A DNA stretch of 64,000 nucleotides from Aeromonas simiae (GCF_000820125.1 NZ_CDBY01000043.1:1-64000), one strand, 5' to 3'. Positions 23,957-34,611 are shown, counted from the first letter of the stretch. Translations and numbers: made by a program. The notes: a model not told the origin generated them from the sequence alone.

Positions 23957-26032
23957 TTATTCGATACGGCGGCGAAACGGGGGCAGGGCGTCGAGCAGTG
24001 GCTTGCCGTAACGTTTGGTGACGATGCGCCGATCCAAAATGGTGACGCGTCCGGCATCGGCCTCCTTACGAATGAGGCGGCCGCAGGCCTGGATCAGCTT
24101 GCGGGAGGCCTCCGGTACGGTCACTTGCAAGAAGGGGTTGCCGCCGCGTTTTTCGATCCACTCGGCGGTGGCCTCCTCCACCGGTGAAGTGGGGACGGCA
24201 AAGGGCAGCTTGGTGATGATGAGGTTGGTGAGGTAGTGACCGGGCAAGTCCAGCCCTTCTGAAAAGCTGCCGGTACCGAGCAGCACGCTGGGGGTGCTGC
24301 CATCGCAGCGCTGGCGGTGCAGGGTGAGCAGAGCGCTGCGTGACGCCTCCCCCTGCACCAGCAGCGTCAGGCCATGGGCGCGCAGCCCTTCGGCCACCTC
24401 ATTCATCTGGCGGTAAGAGGAGAACAGCACCAGGCTGGCCTGCTGATCCGCCAGCAGGCCCGGCAGCCGCTCGATCAGCTCTTGGGTGAACTGGGGGTCA
24501 TTGGGCTCGCAGCGCATCTTGGGCAGGTAGAGTTCGGCCTTGTCGTAATCAAAGGGCGAGCGCAGGCGCAGGTAGCGGGTGCCATCGTGGGGCTTGAGCC
24601 CGGCCTGGTGGCGGAAGTAATCGAAGTTGGAGAGGGCGGTCAGGGTCGCCGACACCAGCACGGCGCCGAGGCACTTAGACCAGAGCCACTCTTCGAGCAG
24701 GTACCCCACTTCAATCGGCGAGGCGTGCACCAGCACATCCTGGCCATCCTCGGTGCGGCTGAGCCAGCGGGCCAGCGGGGTCTTGCCCGGCGCCACCTCG
24801 CGGCTCATCAGCTCCCACAACTGGTTGAAGTTCTCCAGCCGTTGCAGGAAAAAGCCCGCCTCGGCCAGCAGCGGCTCGGCGTCTCGGCGCTTGAGATCCC
24901 CCTCGCGCAGCGCCTCGGCCACGCCACCTTGCAGCCGGTCGAGGGCGCGCAGCGCCTGTTTGCTGCTCTCTCTTAAGTTGAGCGCCAGCAAGGGGAGCGG
25001 CTCGGGAAGATCCCCATCGGGGAAGCGGTGCTGGCGCTCGCTGCCAAAGAGCTGCGGGTGTTGGCCTATCCACTGCTCGGCGGCCTTGAGATCGGGCAAG
25101 ATGGCGGCCAGGGCGTCTTGCAACTTGAGCTGGGCATCGAGCAGGCTTTCGCCCGGCAGGGCGCGCCCTATCTTGCCGGCGCTCTGGGCCAGCTTTTCCA
25201 GCCAGCGGCGCGAGCCGCCCAGATGAATGAAGGCAGCCCCGTGATCGCGCGCCACCGTCGGCAGGTGGTGGGCTTCGTCGAGCACGTAGAAGCACTCGTC
25301 CGGCGGCGGCAATATGATGCCGCCCCCCATGGTGAGATCCGACAGTAGCAGGGCGTGGTTGACCACCAGCACATCGCTCTCATCCATCTTGTCGCGGGCC
25401 CGGTGAAACGGGCAGTGCTGGTGGTGGGTCAGCGCCTTGTTGCAGGTGTGGCGGTCGGCGGCGATCCGCTCCCAGGCCATATCCTTGATGGGGGAGGGCC
25501 AGTTATCCCGATCGCCATCCCATTTGCCAGCGGTGTAGTGATCCCACAGCTTCTTATAAAGGCTCTTGTCATCCTCGCTCGGCCGGGTGGTCGAGAGCTG
25601 CTCGAAGGCAAATTCCAGATTGCTGCCCCCATCGCCCATGGCCGCCTGCTCCAGCAGGTGCTCGCAGCAGTAACGCTGACGCCCCTTGACCAGCATGAAA
25701 CGAAACGGGACGGCGCTGTGGCGCAGGAAGAAGGGGAGATCCTTGTGGATGAGCTGCTCTTGCAGCGCCACGGTGGCGGTGGAGATGATCAGCTTCTTTT
25801 GCTGCAACCGGGCCAGCGGGATGGCGCCCTGAGCATAGGAGAGGGATTTGCCGATCCCGGTGCCGGCTTCGGCGACCAGGATGCGTCGTGAACGCTCATA
25901 GTCACCGCTCAGGGTCTTGGCAATTTCGGCCACCAGGAAGTTTTGCTCCCGGCGCGGTACAAAGCCCGGCAGCGCCTCGGCAAGCTGTCGATAGGTGGTG
26001 CGAATGGCGTCTTTGAGGCGGTCTGAGAGCAT
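23957..26032 (-). CDS. dinG: ATP-dependent DNA helicase DinG
   Basis: 691 residues from ATG 26032, beginning MLSDRLKDAIRTTYRQLAEA as in DinG; the longer open frame to 26185 is unlikely. It is an XPD-like SF2 helicase: Walker A VAEAGTGIGKSLSY, motif Ia region STATVALQEQL, DEAH box VLDEAHHLPTVARDHGA and C-terminal motif VI QACGRLIRKEADAGR. Four cysteines for a 4Fe-4S cluster are visible (RQRYCCEHL, HTCNKALTHHQHC). DinG unwinds R-loops and D-loops in repair. No LexA box is obvious upstream, unlike in E. coli. Confidence 0.93.
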   Translation of the reverse strand: MLSDRLKDAIRTTYRQLAEALPGFVPRREQNFLVAEIAKTLSGDYERSRRILVAEAGTGIGKSLSYAQGAIPLARLQQKKLIISTATVALQEQLIHKDLPFFLRHSAVPFRFMLVKGRQRYCCEHLLEQAAMGDGGSNLEFAFEQLSTTRPSEDDKSLYKKLWDHYTAGKWDGDRDNWPSPIKDMAWERIAADRHTCNKALTHHQHCPFHRARDKMDESDVLVVNHALLLSDLTMGGGIILPPPDECFYVLDEAHHLPTVARDHGAAFIHLGGSRRWLEKLAQSAGKIGRALPGESLLDAQLKLQDALAAILPDLKAAEQWIGQHPQLFGSERQHRFPDGDLPEPLPLLALNLRESSKQALRALDRLQGGVAEALREGDLKRRDAEPLLAEAGFFLQRLENFNQLWELMSREVAPGKTPLARWLSRTEDGQDVLVHASPIEVGYLLEEWLWSKCLGAVLVSATLTALSNFDYFRHQAGLKPHDGTRYLRLRSPFDYDKAELYLPKMRCEPNDPQFTQELIERLPGLLADQQASLVLFSSYRQMNEVAEGLRAHGLTLLVQGEASRSALLTLHRQRCDGSTPSVLLGTGSFSEGLDLPGHYLTNLIITKLPFAVPTSPVEEATAEWIEKRGGNPFLQVTVPEASRKLIQACGRLIRKEADAGRVTILDRRIVTKRYGKPLLDALPPFRRRIE

Positions 26033-26301
26033 ACGGGCAGCCGGTTTTAGCAAGCGGTGCAACAGAATACCCAACATGGGGGAAGGGTGCGACCCCATTC
26101 GCCCCGAGAGGGGCTCGATGTTGTCGTGGGAGGAATCTGTCGCAGGGGCGCGGCGTACTATAAGGAAGGGGACGCCAAGGCTCATTTGAACAGCAGTTTT
26201 AATCGAAAAACGTTTTATTCACCGGATTTTATGCAATGAGATCTGGCTCACGTTTTGGCGCGTATGACTATCGATACAACAAAAAGTTCCAAGTTTTTTT
26301 A

Positions 26302-26330
26302 TTGCGGATTGGCAACCCCGATGCTAGTCT
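26302..26330 (+). promoter_or_regulatory. Sigma70 promoter of the porin gene
   Basis: TTGCGG (26302-26307), a 17-bp spacer and an extended -10 TGCTAGTCT (TAGTCT at 26325-26330). It lies in an AT-rich region about 84 bases upstream of the porin start. Confidence 0.6.
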
Positions 26331-26339
26331 CGCCAGCAT

Positions 26340-26360
26340 AGTAACGCATAGAACGTTACT
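26340..26360 (+). promoter_or_regulatory. 5'-UTR hairpin of the porin mRNA
   Basis: AGTAACG (26340-26346) and CGTTACT (26354-26360) form a perfect 7-bp stem at the very start of the predicted transcript. Such 5' stems often stabilise outer-membrane protein mRNAs. Confidence 0.5.
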
Positions 26361-26413
26361 AACACAGGGAATAACAAAGACTTAGTGTTTAATTACAGTA
26401 GGCATTGGAAACT

Positions 26414-27493
26414 ATGAAAAAGACAATTCTGGCTATCGCCATCCCGGCACTGTTCGCTTCTGCTGCCAACGCTGCCGTGATCTATGACAAGGACGGCACC
26501 ACTTTTGACGTATACGGTCGTGTGCACGCCCAGTATTACGGTGAGTACGACTCCTACGACGCCAACACCGATACCTCCACCAAGAACGACGGTGAGCTGA
26601 AGACTTACGCTCGTCTGGGTTGGTCCGGTCGTATGGCGCTGGACAGCATCTGGTCCGGTATCGCTAAGACCGAGTGGCAGATCGCTTCCGAAAACTCCTA
26701 CGATGCCGATGCTCGCGAAGTGAAGGCTCGTCACATCTACGCCGGTTTTGACGGCTCCCAGTACGGTCAAGTCCTGTTCGGTCAAACCGAAACTGCCTTC
26801 TACAACGCCACCGTTGCTAAGACCGATATCTTCGAAGACTACGGCGATCTGGCCAACGTCTACGACGGTCGTCAAGAAGGTCAGGCCATCTATAAGGGCC
26901 AGTGGGGCGGTTTTGGCTTCCAGACCGGTTACATCACCAACAACGGCAGCTACGACTCCAACTACACCGGTTGGTCCGCTGTTGAAGGTCACATGGACAA
27001 GGGTTACACCGTTGGTGCTACCTATGACTTCGACTTCGGTCTGGGTCTGGCCGCCGGTTACGAAACCAAGAGCTTCGAAGACGGTGACAAGTCCAAGCTG
27101 GGCATCACTACCGAAGTGGGCACCTTCACTCAGACCAACCTGACCGACAAGGATGACTGGGCCCTGGCTGCCAGCTATACCTACGCCGGTTTCTACTTCG
27201 CTGGTCTGTACAACGAGTCCAAGTTCAAGTTCGACGGTTTCAACGATGTTAAGGTTCGTGGCTATGAACTGGCTGCCTCCTACAACGTAGACGCCTGGAC
27301 CCTGCTGGCCGGTTACAACCGTTCCGAAGCCAAGATCAAGAACGTCTCCAGCTACGAAGACACCACCAACCACGGTGTGCTGGGTGTTCAGTACGCTTTC
27401 AACACCAAGCTGAAGGCTTACACCGAGTACAAGATCCAAGGTCTGGATCACCAAGACGACGAGTGGACCGCTGGTATGCAGTACAACTTCTAA
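26414..27493 (+). CDS. Major general (OmpC/OmpF-like) porin
   Basis: 359 residues from ATG 26414. The signal peptide [20 protein letters not shown] is followed by [20 protein letters not shown], the typical first strand of gamma-proteobacterial trimeric porins. Alternating beta-strand patterns continue to the terminal GMQYNF, with the C-terminal phenylalanine that the BAM complex recognises. [20 protein letters not shown] falls in the region of loop 3 (the constriction loop). Codon use is strongly biased toward highly expressed gene codons (GGT, CTG, AAG, AAC). The gene has its own promoter and terminator and is monocistronic. Confidence 0.93.
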   Translation: MKKTILAIAIPALFASAANAAVIYDKDGTTFDVYGRVHAQYYGEYDSYDANTDTSTKNDGELKTYARLGWSGRMALDSIWSGIAKTEWQIASENSYDADAREVKARHIYAGFDGSQYGQVLFGQTETAFYNATVAKTDIFEDYGDLANVYDGRQEGQAIYKGQWGGFGFQTGYITNNGSYDSNYTGWSAVEGHMDKGYTVGATYDFDFGLGLAAGYETKSFEDGDKSKLGITTEVGTFTQTNLTDKDDWALAASYTYAGFYFAGLYNESKFKFDGFNDVKVRGYELAASYNVDAWTLLAGYNRSEAKIKNVSSYEDTTNHGVLGVQYAFNTKLKAYTEYKIQGLDHQDDEWTAGMQYNF

Positions 27494-27519
27494 TCGAAGT
27501 TGTCCAAGCGAGACACAAG

Positions 27520-27548
27520 ACCGGGGCGCAAGCCCCGGTTTTCTTTTT
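27520..27548 (+). terminator. Intrinsic terminator of the porin gene
   Basis: ACCGGGGC-GCAA-GCCCCGGT followed by TTTCTTTTT. Confidence 0.92.
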
Positions 27549-27650
27549 GGCGCCGCTGACCTATCGGCTCGCTCGCTTGCCGCCATCGCCCACGCCGGTT
27601 TGGCGCGGTCGCGCTGGGCAGGCATAATGGCGTCTCAACAAGGAGACCCC

Positions 27651-28493
27651 ATGAAATACATCGGAGCCCACGTCAGCGCCGCGGGCGGCGTGGAGAACAC
27701 CATCGACCGCGCCCTGGCCATCGGTGCCAACGCCTTCGCCCTCTTTACCAAGAATCAGCGCCAGTGGCAGGCCGCCCCCCTCACCCCTTCCTCCATCGAT
27801 GGGTTCAAGAAGGCCATGGCCCGGGCCGGCTTTCTGCCCGAGCAGGTGCTGCCCCACGACAGCTACCTCATCAACTTAGGTCACCCCGAGCCCGAAGCGC
27901 TGGCCAAGTCCCGCGATGCCTTCTTAGACGAGATGCGCCGCTGCGAGCAGCTGGGGCTCTGTTATCTCAACTTCCACCCCGGCAGCCACCTTGGCAAGAT
28001 CCCGGAGCGGGTCAGTCTCAAGCTGGTGAGTGAGTCCATCAACTGGACCCTGGAGCAGACGCAAGGGGTGACGGCGGTGATTGAAAACACCGCCGGGCAG
28101 GGCACCAACCTCGGGTGGTCGTTCGAGCAGTTGGCCACCATCATCGACGGGGTGGAGGATAAGTCCCGGGTCGGGGTCTGCCTCGATACCTGCCACGCCT
28201 TTGCCGCCGGCTATGATCTGCGCACCCAGGAAGGGTGCGAGCAGGTGTTCGATGAATTTGAACGCCAAGTCGGCTTTGCGTATCTGAAAGGGATGCACAT
28301 CAACGGCGCCAAGAGCACCTTCGGCAGCCGGGTCGATCGCCACCACAGCCTGCGCGAGGGCAACCTCGGCGAGGCGGTGTTTCGCTATCTGATGCCCGAT
28401 CCGCGCTTTGATCGCATTCCGCTGATCCTCGAGACCATCGACGAGAGCATCTGGCGCGAGGAGATCGCCTGGTTGCGCACCCTGGCTGGCTAG
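27651..28493 (+). CDS. nfo: Endonuclease IV (AP endonuclease Nfo)
   Basis: 280 residues, starting at ATG 27651 (AAGGAG upstream) with [21 protein letters not shown], the family opening. Conserved metal-ligand segments are in place: [81 protein letters not shown] and LILETIDE. The enzyme cuts at abasic sites and removes 3'-blocking groups in base-excision repair and acts in the cytoplasm with three Zn ions. It is a single-gene unit that ends at a perfect palindromic hairpin. Confidence 0.97.
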   Translation: MKYIGAHVSAAGGVENTIDRALAIGANAFALFTKNQRQWQAAPLTPSSIDGFKKAMARAGFLPEQVLPHDSYLINLGHPEPEALAKSRDAFLDEMRRCEQLGLCYLNFHPGSHLGKIPERVSLKLVSESINWTLEQTQGVTAVIENTAGQGTNLGWSFEQLATIIDGVEDKSRVGVCLDTCHAFAAGYDLRTQEGCEQVFDEFERQVGFAYLKGMHINGAKSTFGSRVDRHHSLREGNLGEAVFRYLMPDPRFDRIPLILETIDESIWREEIAWLRTLAG

Positions 28494-28508
28494 GGTGTGA
28501 TAACAATG

Positions 28509-28536
28509 AACAAGGGCAGCCATGGCTGCCCTTGTT
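28509..28536. terminator. Palindromic hairpin between nfo and mfd
   Basis: A perfect 28-bp palindrome, arms AACAAGGGCAGC and GCTGCCCTTGTT around CATG, lies between the convergent nfo and mfd. T-rich sequence follows on both strands, so it can terminate in both directions. Confidence 0.75.
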
Positions 28537-28559
28537 CGTTTCCATTGTCGGGTATGGCC

Positions 28560-31500
28560 TTACACCGTGTGGCGGGCCAGCTCGCCGAGCAGATCGCCGA
28601 CCAGCTTGAGGCGCGCCTCGCGGCCGCTGCTCGGCACGTTGAAGCGCAGCCGGCTCGGCCCCTCCATCTTGTAGATGCGCGGCTGCTCGGTGAGCAGGCG
28701 CACCAGAAAGGCCGGGTCGACCGCGGTCTTCTCGGAAAAATCGAGGTGGCCGCCGCGCTCGGTCATCTCGAGGCGCTTGATGCCAAGGCGAGTGGCCATG
28801 AGGCGGAAGGCGGCGATGTCGAGCAGGGTCTTGGCCGCCTCGGGCAACAGGCCGAAGCGGTCGATCAGCTCCACCTTCAGCTCGTCGAGCTCCTCTTGCG
28901 AGGCGCTGCTGGCGATGCGCTTGTACATCGAAAGACGCATGTTCACATCCGGCAGGTAGTCATCGGGTAGCAGGGCCGGCAGGCGCAGCTCCACCTCGGT
29001 GTGATCGGCGAGCAGGGTGTCGAGGGCCGGCTCCTTGCCGCTTTTGAGCGCCTCCACCGCTTGCTCGAGCATCTCCATGTAGAGGGTGAAGCCGACCGAC
29101 TGGATCTGGCCGCTCTGCTCGTCGCCGAGCAGCTCGCCGGCCCCGCGGATTTCCAGATCATGGGTGGCCAGCGCGAAGCCGGCACCGAGATCCTCGAGCG
29201 AGGCGATGGCCTCGAGCCGCTTGGCCGCATCCTTGGTCATCAGCTTGGGATGCGGGGTGAGCAGGTAGGCATAGGCCTGGTGGTGGGAGCGCCCGACCCG
29301 GCCGCGCAGTTGGTGCAGCTGGGCCAATCCTAGGTGATCGGCCCTGTCCATGATGATGGTGTTGGCGCTCGGCACGTCGATGCCGGTCTCGATGATGGTG
29401 GTGCACACCAGCAGGTTGAAGCGCTGGTGGTAGAAATCCGACATGATCCGCTCGAGCTCGCGCTCGCGCATCTGGCCGTGGGCCACGCCGATGCGCGCCT
29501 CCGGCACCAGCTCGGCGAGATCGGCTGCGCATTTCTCGATGCTCTCGACGTCGTTGTGCAGGTAGTAGATCTGGCCGCCGCGTTTGAGCTCCCGCAGCAT
29601 CGCCTCGCGCACCACGGCCGGATCGTGTTGACGCACGAAGGTCTTGATGGCCAGCCGCTTGGCGGGCGGGGTGGCGATGATCGAGAGATCGCGCATTCCC
29701 GACATGGCCATGTTGAGGGTGCGCGGGATGGGGGTGGCGGTCAGGGTCAGGATGTCCACGTCGGCGCGCAGCGCCTTGATCTTCTCCTTCTGGCGTACCC
29801 CGAAGCGGTGCTCCTCATCGACGATGAGCAGCCCCAGATCCTTGAAGGTGAGATCGGAGCCGAGCAGCTTGTGGGTGCCGATGATGATGTCCACCTTGCC
29901 CTCTTTGAGGTCGGCCAGCACCGCGCTTTGCTCCTTGGCCGAGCGAAAACGGCTCAGTACCTCGACCCGCACCGGCCAGTTGGCGAAGCGATCGCGGAAG
30001 TTATCGTAGTGCTGCTGGGCCAGCAGGGTGGTGGGCACCAGCACCGCCACCTGCTTGCCGCCGTGCACCGCCACAAACGCCGCCCGCATCGCCACCTCGG
30101 TCTTGCCAAAGCCCACGTCACCGCACACCAGGCGGTCCATGCTCTTGGCCTGGCACATGTCGCCGAGCACCGCATTGATGGCATTGAGCTGATCGTCGGT
30201 CTCCTCGAACGGGAAACCGGCGGCGAACTGGCGATAGGCCTCCTTGTTGTGCCTAAAGGCAAAGCCGTCGCGGGCGGCGCGGTGGGCGTAGATGTCGAGC
30301 AGCTCGGCCGCCACGTCGCGCACCTTCTCGGCGGCCTTGCGCTTGGCGCGGCTCCAAGCCTCGCCGCCGAGCTTGTGGCTGGGCGGGTTGTCCGAGCCGG
30401 TGTAGCGGCTGATGAGGTGCAAGTTGGTGACCGGCACGAACAGCTTGTCGCCCCCGGCGTACTCCAGGGTGAGAAACTCGGTCGGCAGGCCGCCGGCGTT
30501 GAGGGTCTCAAGCCCGAGGTAGCGGCCGATGCCGTGATTGAGGTGCACCACGGGCTGGCCCTGGGTCAGCTCGCCCAGGTTGCGGATGATGGCGTCTGAA
30601 CTGAGCTGCTTGGCGCGATCGCGCTGACGTGAGCGGCGCACCCGGCTGCCGAGCAGCTCGGTCTCGGTAATGAGAGCCAGGGCGCGCTCGGGCAGAATGA
30701 AGCCCCCCTCGAGCGGGCAGACCAGCACGCCGAGCGGATCGCCGGCGGCGAGGAACTCGGCCAGTGAGGCGTACTCGGCCGGGCGCAGGTCGATGCGGGC
30801 CAGCAGGTCGCGCAGCGCCTCGCGCCGCCCCTCGGTGGGCACCGCAAACAGGGTGCGGCCGCCAAAGCCAGCCAGAAACTGCTGCAAGGCGGCGAGCGGT
30901 TGCTCCTGGCTGTGATCCAGGGTCAGCTCTGGTAGCGGCTGGACCGGCAGATCGCTCTGGCCCGCATCACCGGCGGTGGGGCCCTCTTGCAGGCGCACAT
31001 CGACGTACTGGCCGAGCCCGGCAAACAGCTGCTCGACCGGCAGGTAGAGCTCGCTGGGGGGCAGCAGCGGGCGACTCTGATCCCAGCGGCGATCCTCGTA
31101 GCGCTGCTGGATGTCGTTCCAAAAGCGCTGGGCGGCCGGGTAGATCTCGCCGACCGTCAGCAGCAGGGTGTCGGCCGGCAGGTAGTCAAACAGGCGTGCG
31201 GTCGCCTCGAAAAAGAGCGGCAGGTAGTACTCGATACCGGCCGGCCAGCGCCCCTTGCTCACCTCCTGATAGATGGCGCCATCGCTGCGCGAAATCTCGA
31301 AGCGCTCGCGGTAGTGGCCGCGAAAGCGCTCGATGGCGCTCTCGTCGGTGGGAAACTCCCGGGCTGGCAGCAGCTGCACCCGCTTGACCGGGTCGCTCGA
31401 GCGCTGGGTCTCCGGATCGAAGGGACGGATGGAGTCCACCTCGTCATCGAAAAAATCGATGCGATACGGGGTCTGGCTGCCCATGGGGAAGAGATCGAGC

Positions 31501-32012
31501 AAGGAGCCGCGGGCGGCGAACTCGCCGTGCTCGAGCACCTGCTCGACCGCCACGTAGCCGGCCTCGGCCAGCCGGGTGCGTAGCCCTTGCAGCGACAGGC
31601 GCTGGCCGGCCTCCAGCAGCAGGCTGAAGCGATCGAGGTAGCTGCGCGGGGCGCAGCGCAGCATCAGGGTCGAGACGGGCACGATCACCACGCCACGGGT
31701 CATCTGCGGCAGGTTATAGAGGGTCTCGAGCCGCTGGGAGAGGATGTCCTGGTGCGGCGAGAAGGTGTCGTAGGGTAGGGTCTCCCAGTCCGGGAACAGC
31801 AGCACGGGGCACTCGCTCCCCTCGAGCAGGAAGGTGAGCTCCTGCTCGAGGCGCAGCGCCGAGGGGGTGTCTGCGGTCACCAGCAGCAAGGGGCGCTGCT
31901 GTTCGCGGGCCAAGGTGGCGGCGGTCAGGGAGAGGGCGCTACCAACGAGGCCCCCCAGTGTTAGTTTGGCGCCGGCCTGCCGGGGCAGGGCCGGAAGGGT
32001 AAATGCGGTCAT
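28560..32012 (-). CDS. mfd: Transcription-repair coupling factor Mfd
   Basis: 1150 residues, the standard Mfd length. Visible features in order: an N-terminal UvrB-like module (PVLLFPDWETLPYDTFSPHQ, GSLLDLFPMGSQTPYRIDFF); the RNA polymerase-interaction domain with VVHLNHGIGRYLGLE; translocase motifs GDVGFGKTEVAMRAAF, DEEHRFGVRQKEKIK and LTATPIPRTLNMAMSG; the TRG region LHQLRGRVGRSHHQAYAYLL; and the C-terminal TRCF domain. Mfd pushes or releases stalled RNA polymerase and recruits UvrA. It is encoded 9 bases downstream of the PilZ-like gene and is probably co-transcribed with it. Confidence 0.97.
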   Translation of the reverse strand: MTAFTLPALPRQAGAKLTLGGLVGSALSLTAATLAREQQRPLLLVTADTPSALRLEQELTFLLEGSECPVLLFPDWETLPYDTFSPHQDILSQRLETLYNLPQMTRGVVIVPVSTLMLRCAPRSYLDRFSLLLEAGQRLSLQGLRTRLAEAGYVAVEQVLEHGEFAARGSLLDLFPMGSQTPYRIDFFDDEVDSIRPFDPETQRSSDPVKRVQLLPAREFPTDESAIERFRGHYRERFEISRSDGAIYQEVSKGRWPAGIEYYLPLFFEATARLFDYLPADTLLLTVGEIYPAAQRFWNDIQQRYEDRRWDQSRPLLPPSELYLPVEQLFAGLGQYVDVRLQEGPTAGDAGQSDLPVQPLPELTLDHSQEQPLAALQQFLAGFGGRTLFAVPTEGRREALRDLLARIDLRPAEYASLAEFLAAGDPLGVLVCPLEGGFILPERALALITETELLGSRVRRSRQRDRAKQLSSDAIIRNLGELTQGQPVVHLNHGIGRYLGLETLNAGGLPTEFLTLEYAGGDKLFVPVTNLHLISRYTGSDNPPSHKLGGEAWSRAKRKAAEKVRDVAAELLDIYAHRAARDGFAFRHNKEAYRQFAAGFPFEETDDQLNAINAVLGDMCQAKSMDRLVCGDVGFGKTEVAMRAAFVAVHGGKQVAVLVPTTLLAQQHYDNFRDRFANWPVRVEVLSRFRSAKEQSAVLADLKEGKVDIIIGTHKLLGSDLTFKDLGLLIVDEEHRFGVRQKEKIKALRADVDILTLTATPIPRTLNMAMSGMRDLSIIATPPAKRLAIKTFVRQHDPAVVREAMLRELKRGGQIYYLHNDVESIEKCAADLAELVPEARIGVAHGQMRERELERIMSDFYHQRFNLLVCTTIIETGIDVPSANTIIMDRADHLGLAQLHQLRGRVGRSHHQAYAYLLTPHPKLMTKDAAKRLEAIASLEDLGAGFALATHDLEIRGAGELLGDEQSGQIQSVGFTLYMEMLEQAVEALKSGKEPALDTLLADHTEVELRLPALLPDDYLPDVNMRLSMYKRIASSASQEELDELKVELIDRFGLLPEAAKTLLDIAAFRLMATRLGIKRLEMTERGGHLDFSEKTAVDPAFLVRLLTEQPRIYKMEGPSRLRFNVPSSGREARLKLVGDLLGELARHTV

Positions 32013-32021
32013 GAGTCTCGA

Positions 32022-32603
32022 CTAAGGGTGGCGGTAACGATCGGCGGCGCGCTGCTTGAGCTGGCGGGATTGGACATGCAGGCTGGCGCGCACCAGCAGC
32101 TCCCGATCCTCTTCGCGGATGCGAGCGTATTCAAGCACGACGTGCAGGCCATGCTGGCCGGGGGTGACGGTCTTGACCCGGCCGTAGCAGTAAACGGCCG
32201 ACGCCTCGTCACGCAAAAAGATCTTAAGGCGCTTGAGCTGGCCCGGTTGGGGGGACGGCCCATGCCCCTCGGGGGGAAACAGGTAGTGCAACTCGCCCGC
32301 GCCAAAGCGCACGGTGTGGAAGCGGTGCTCGACATGATCCTGGGCGGCCAGCACATAGCCCATGATGAGGTCTATCTTGCGCGACTGCTGGTTGATGATC
32401 TCGATCAGCTCCTGCAAGTGCTCACCGGCCTGGCTGCGCAGCAGGCGGCTGGTGCCGATGTCGATGGTGGAGATGGCCGAGGCAATGCGAAATGGCTCCG
32501 GCATCTCGGCCTCCAGCTCCTCGAGGGAGGGCAGATGGCCGCTCTCGACCGGGATCACGTTGACCGGCAGCGAGTGCACGACACTGAAGAACTCTTCCTG
32601 CAT
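32022..32603 (-). CDS. PilZ-like domain protein upstream of mfd
   Basis: 193 residues, no signal peptide. An acidic N-terminal part (~1-75, ending in IEIINQQSRKIDLIMGYVLA) is followed by a beta-rich domain (FGAGELHYLFPP, LKRLKIFLRDEASAVYCYGR) with the outline of a PilZ domain. The c-di-GMP contacts RxxxR and D/NxSxxG are not clearly present, so it may be a degenerate, non-binding PilZ protein. It is divergent from lolC by about 75 bp and leads the mfd transcript. The same neighbourhood occurs in Vibrio relatives, as far as I recall. Confidence 0.6.
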   Translation of the reverse strand: MQEEFFSVVHSLPVNVIPVESGHLPSLEELEAEMPEPFRIASAISTIDIGTSRLLRSQAGEHLQELIEIINQQSRKIDLIMGYVLAAQDHVEHRFHTVRFGAGELHYLFPPEGHGPSPQPGQLKRLKIFLRDEASAVYCYGRVKTVTPGQHGLHVVLEYARIREEDRELLVRASLHVQSRQLKQRAADRYRHP

Positions 32604-32678
32604 GGCGGCTATCCCTTGTTGTCATGGACGGTTTCCCTTTATTATCCGGTATCTTATTTTCTTGGCAACGGCAGATCC

Positions 32679-33914
32679 TTGAAGACCGGACTTTTTCAGC
32701 CACTTGCGCTGGCGATCGGCCTGCGATATGCGGGATCGCGACGCAGCAATCGTTTCGTCTCTTTTATCTCCCTGTTCTCGACCTTTGGCATCGCCATCGG
32801 GGTCGCCGCCCTGATGGTGGTGATCTCGGTCATGAACGGTTTCGAAGGGCAGCTCAAGGGACGTATTCTGGGTGTCATTCCCCATGTGGTGGTGACAGGG
32901 CCGGGGGATCGTCTCGTTCCGCCCGCCGACCTGGCGGCCGAGCTGGCAACTCGTCCCCATGTGCTGGCGGTGGCGCCCATGCTGGCGACCGAAGGCATGC
33001 TGCAAAGCCCGGGTCAGCTGACCGGGGTCAGTGTGCAGGGGATCGATCCGGCCCGCTGGCCGGCGGGGGATCTGCTGCACCAGCAGATGCAGGATGGGGC
33101 GCTCGATACCCTGGTTCCGGGGAGTTACCGCATCGTGTTGGGGCAGGGAATTGCCCGCACTCTCGCGGTGTCGGTCGGCGATCAGGTTCGCCTTATCCTG
33201 ACGGAGGGGAGCCGCTACACCCCGCTTGGCCGGGTGCCGGCCCAGCGGATCTTCACCGTCTCCGGCATCTTCGGGGTCGGCGCCGATGTAGATAACCAGA
33301 TAGCCCTGGTCAACCTCAATGACGCCAAACGCCTGCTGCGCCTGCCTGCCGATGAGGTGGGGGGGCTGCGCTTGTGGCTTGACGATGCGTTCGCGGTCGA
33401 TCAGGTGGTGGCCAGCCCGCTGCCGGATGGGCTGAACTGGCAGGATTGGCGGCGCGAGCGCGGCGAGCTGTTCCAGGCGGTGGCCATGGAGAAGCGGATG
33501 ATGGGGCTGATGCTGGTGCTGATCATCGCCGTGGCCACCTTCAACATTCTCTCGGCCCTGGTCATGGTGGTCTCCGACAAGGAGGGGGAGGTCGCCATCC
33601 TACGTACCATGGGCATGACCGAATCGGCGGTGGTGCGCATCTTCATGGTGCTTGGCGCCTCCAGCGGCGTCATCGGGGCCATCGTTGGCGGCCTGGCCGG
33701 ACTGGTGCTCACCTTTGGCCTCAACCCCCTGCTCGATGCCATCGGTCTCAACCTCTACATGGCGGCGGGCGGCGGTGGTCTGCCGGTGATCGTCGAGCCG
33801 CTGCAAGTGGTCATCATTCTTCTCGGTGCCGTGCTGCTCAGTTTCAGTGCCACCCTCTATCCTGCCTTCCGGGCTGCCCGCGTGCGTCCGGCCCAGGCGC
33901 TGCGTTATGAATAA
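32679..33914 (+). CDS. lolC: Lipoprotein-releasing ABC transporter permease LolC
   Basis: 411 residues if translation starts at TTG 32679. It is the only start codon in frame close to the conserved opening [16 protein letters not shown], and no ATG is available upstream in a plausible position. The first TM with [20 protein letters not shown] and [20 protein letters not shown] matches LolC/LolE. A periplasmic domain follows, then three C-terminal helices starting at about residue 270 ([20 protein letters not shown]). With LolD and LolE it extracts outer-membrane lipoproteins from the inner membrane to LolA. The weak ribosome site and TTG start suggest limited initiation. Confidence 0.92.
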   Translation: MKTGLFQPLALAIGLRYAGSRRSNRFVSFISLFSTFGIAIGVAALMVVISVMNGFEGQLKGRILGVIPHVVVTGPGDRLVPPADLAAELATRPHVLAVAPMLATEGMLQSPGQLTGVSVQGIDPARWPAGDLLHQQMQDGALDTLVPGSYRIVLGQGIARTLAVSVGDQVRLILTEGSRYTPLGRVPAQRIFTVSGIFGVGADVDNQIALVNLNDAKRLLRLPADEVGGLRLWLDDAFAVDQVVASPLPDGLNWQDWRRERGELFQAVAMEKRMMGLMLVLIIAVATFNILSALVMVVSDKEGEVAILRTMGMTESAVVRIFMVLGASSGVIGAIVGGLAGLVLTFGLNPLLDAIGLNLYMAAGGGGLPVIVEPLQVVIILLGAVLLSFSATLYPAFRAARVRPAQALRYE

Positions 33915-33921
33915 GGTAATC

Positions 33922-34611
33922 ATGTCGATGAACAAGCCGCTGCTCGAATGTCAGGCCATCAGCCACGTCTATCAGGAAGGCAAGCTGGAGACCCCGGTGC
34001 TCAAGGGGGTCGATCTGTCCGTGGCCGAGGGGGAGATGCTGGCGGTGGTTGGCAGCTCGGGCTCGGGCAAGAGTACCCTGCTGCATCTGCTGGGGGCGCT
34101 GGATACCCCGACCACCGGCAGCGTGCTGTTTCGTGGCCAGAATATCCACGCCTGGAGCAGTCAGGAGCAGGCCCGTTTTCGCAACCGCGAGCTGGGCTTT
34201 GTCTACCAGTTCCACCACCTGCTCTCGGAATTCAGTGCGCTGGAAAACGCCGCCATGCCGCTGCTGATCGGCGGTGCCACGGTCAGCGAGGCGAGCGCCA
34301 AGGCGGCCGCTATGCTGGAGCGGGTGGGGCTCTCCCATCGTCTTAACCACCGCCCCTCCGAGCTCTCCGGCGGTGAGCGCCAGCGGGTGGCCATCGCCCG
34401 CGCCCTGGTCGGGCAGCCGAGCCTGGTGCTGGCCGACGAGCCGACCGGCAACCTGGATCACGGCAGCGCCACCGGCGTTTATGAGCTGCTCTGTGAGCTG
34501 AACCGCGAGTTCGGCACCGCCTTCGTGGTGGTGACCCATGATCTGGGGTTGGCGGCCAAGCTGCACCGCCGCGTGACCCTGGTGAGCGGGCAGATGGCGG
34601 AGGTAGCCTGA
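33922..34611 (+). CDS. lolD: Lipoprotein-releasing ABC transporter ATPase LolD
   Basis: 229 residues from ATG 33922, which has TAAGG (overlapping the lolC stop) five bases upstream. ATGs at 33907 and 33928 are alternatives. Walker [17 protein letters not shown], signature [15 protein letters not shown], Walker [12 protein letters not shown] and switch VVTHD are present. The Lol-specific [17 protein letters not shown] stretch (LolD motif in the Q-loop region) separates it from other MacB-like ATPases. Its stop overlaps the lolE ATG by one base (TGATG). Confidence 0.95.
   Translation: MSMNKPLLECQAISHVYQEGKLETPVLKGVDLSVAEGEMLAVVGSSGSGKSTLLHLLGALDTPTTGSVLFRGQNIHAWSSQEQARFRNRELGFVYQFHHLLSEFSALENAAMPLLIGGATVSEASAKAAAMLERVGLSHRLNHRPSELSGGERQRVAIARALVGQPSLVLADEPTGNLDHGSATGVYELLCELNREFGTAFVVVTHDLGLAAKLHRRVTLVSGQMAEVA

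Noticed and set aside
26033-26200. LexA box for dinG
   Set aside because: dinG is SOS-controlled in E. coli, so I looked for CTGT-N8-ACAG upstream of 26032; no acceptable match was seen.
26393-27625. A 410-codon open frame on the minus strand
   Set aside because: Antisense shadow of the porin gene, produced by its extreme codon bias.
29334-30599. A 421-codon open frame on the plus strand
   Set aside because: Antisense to mfd with no recognisable domain.
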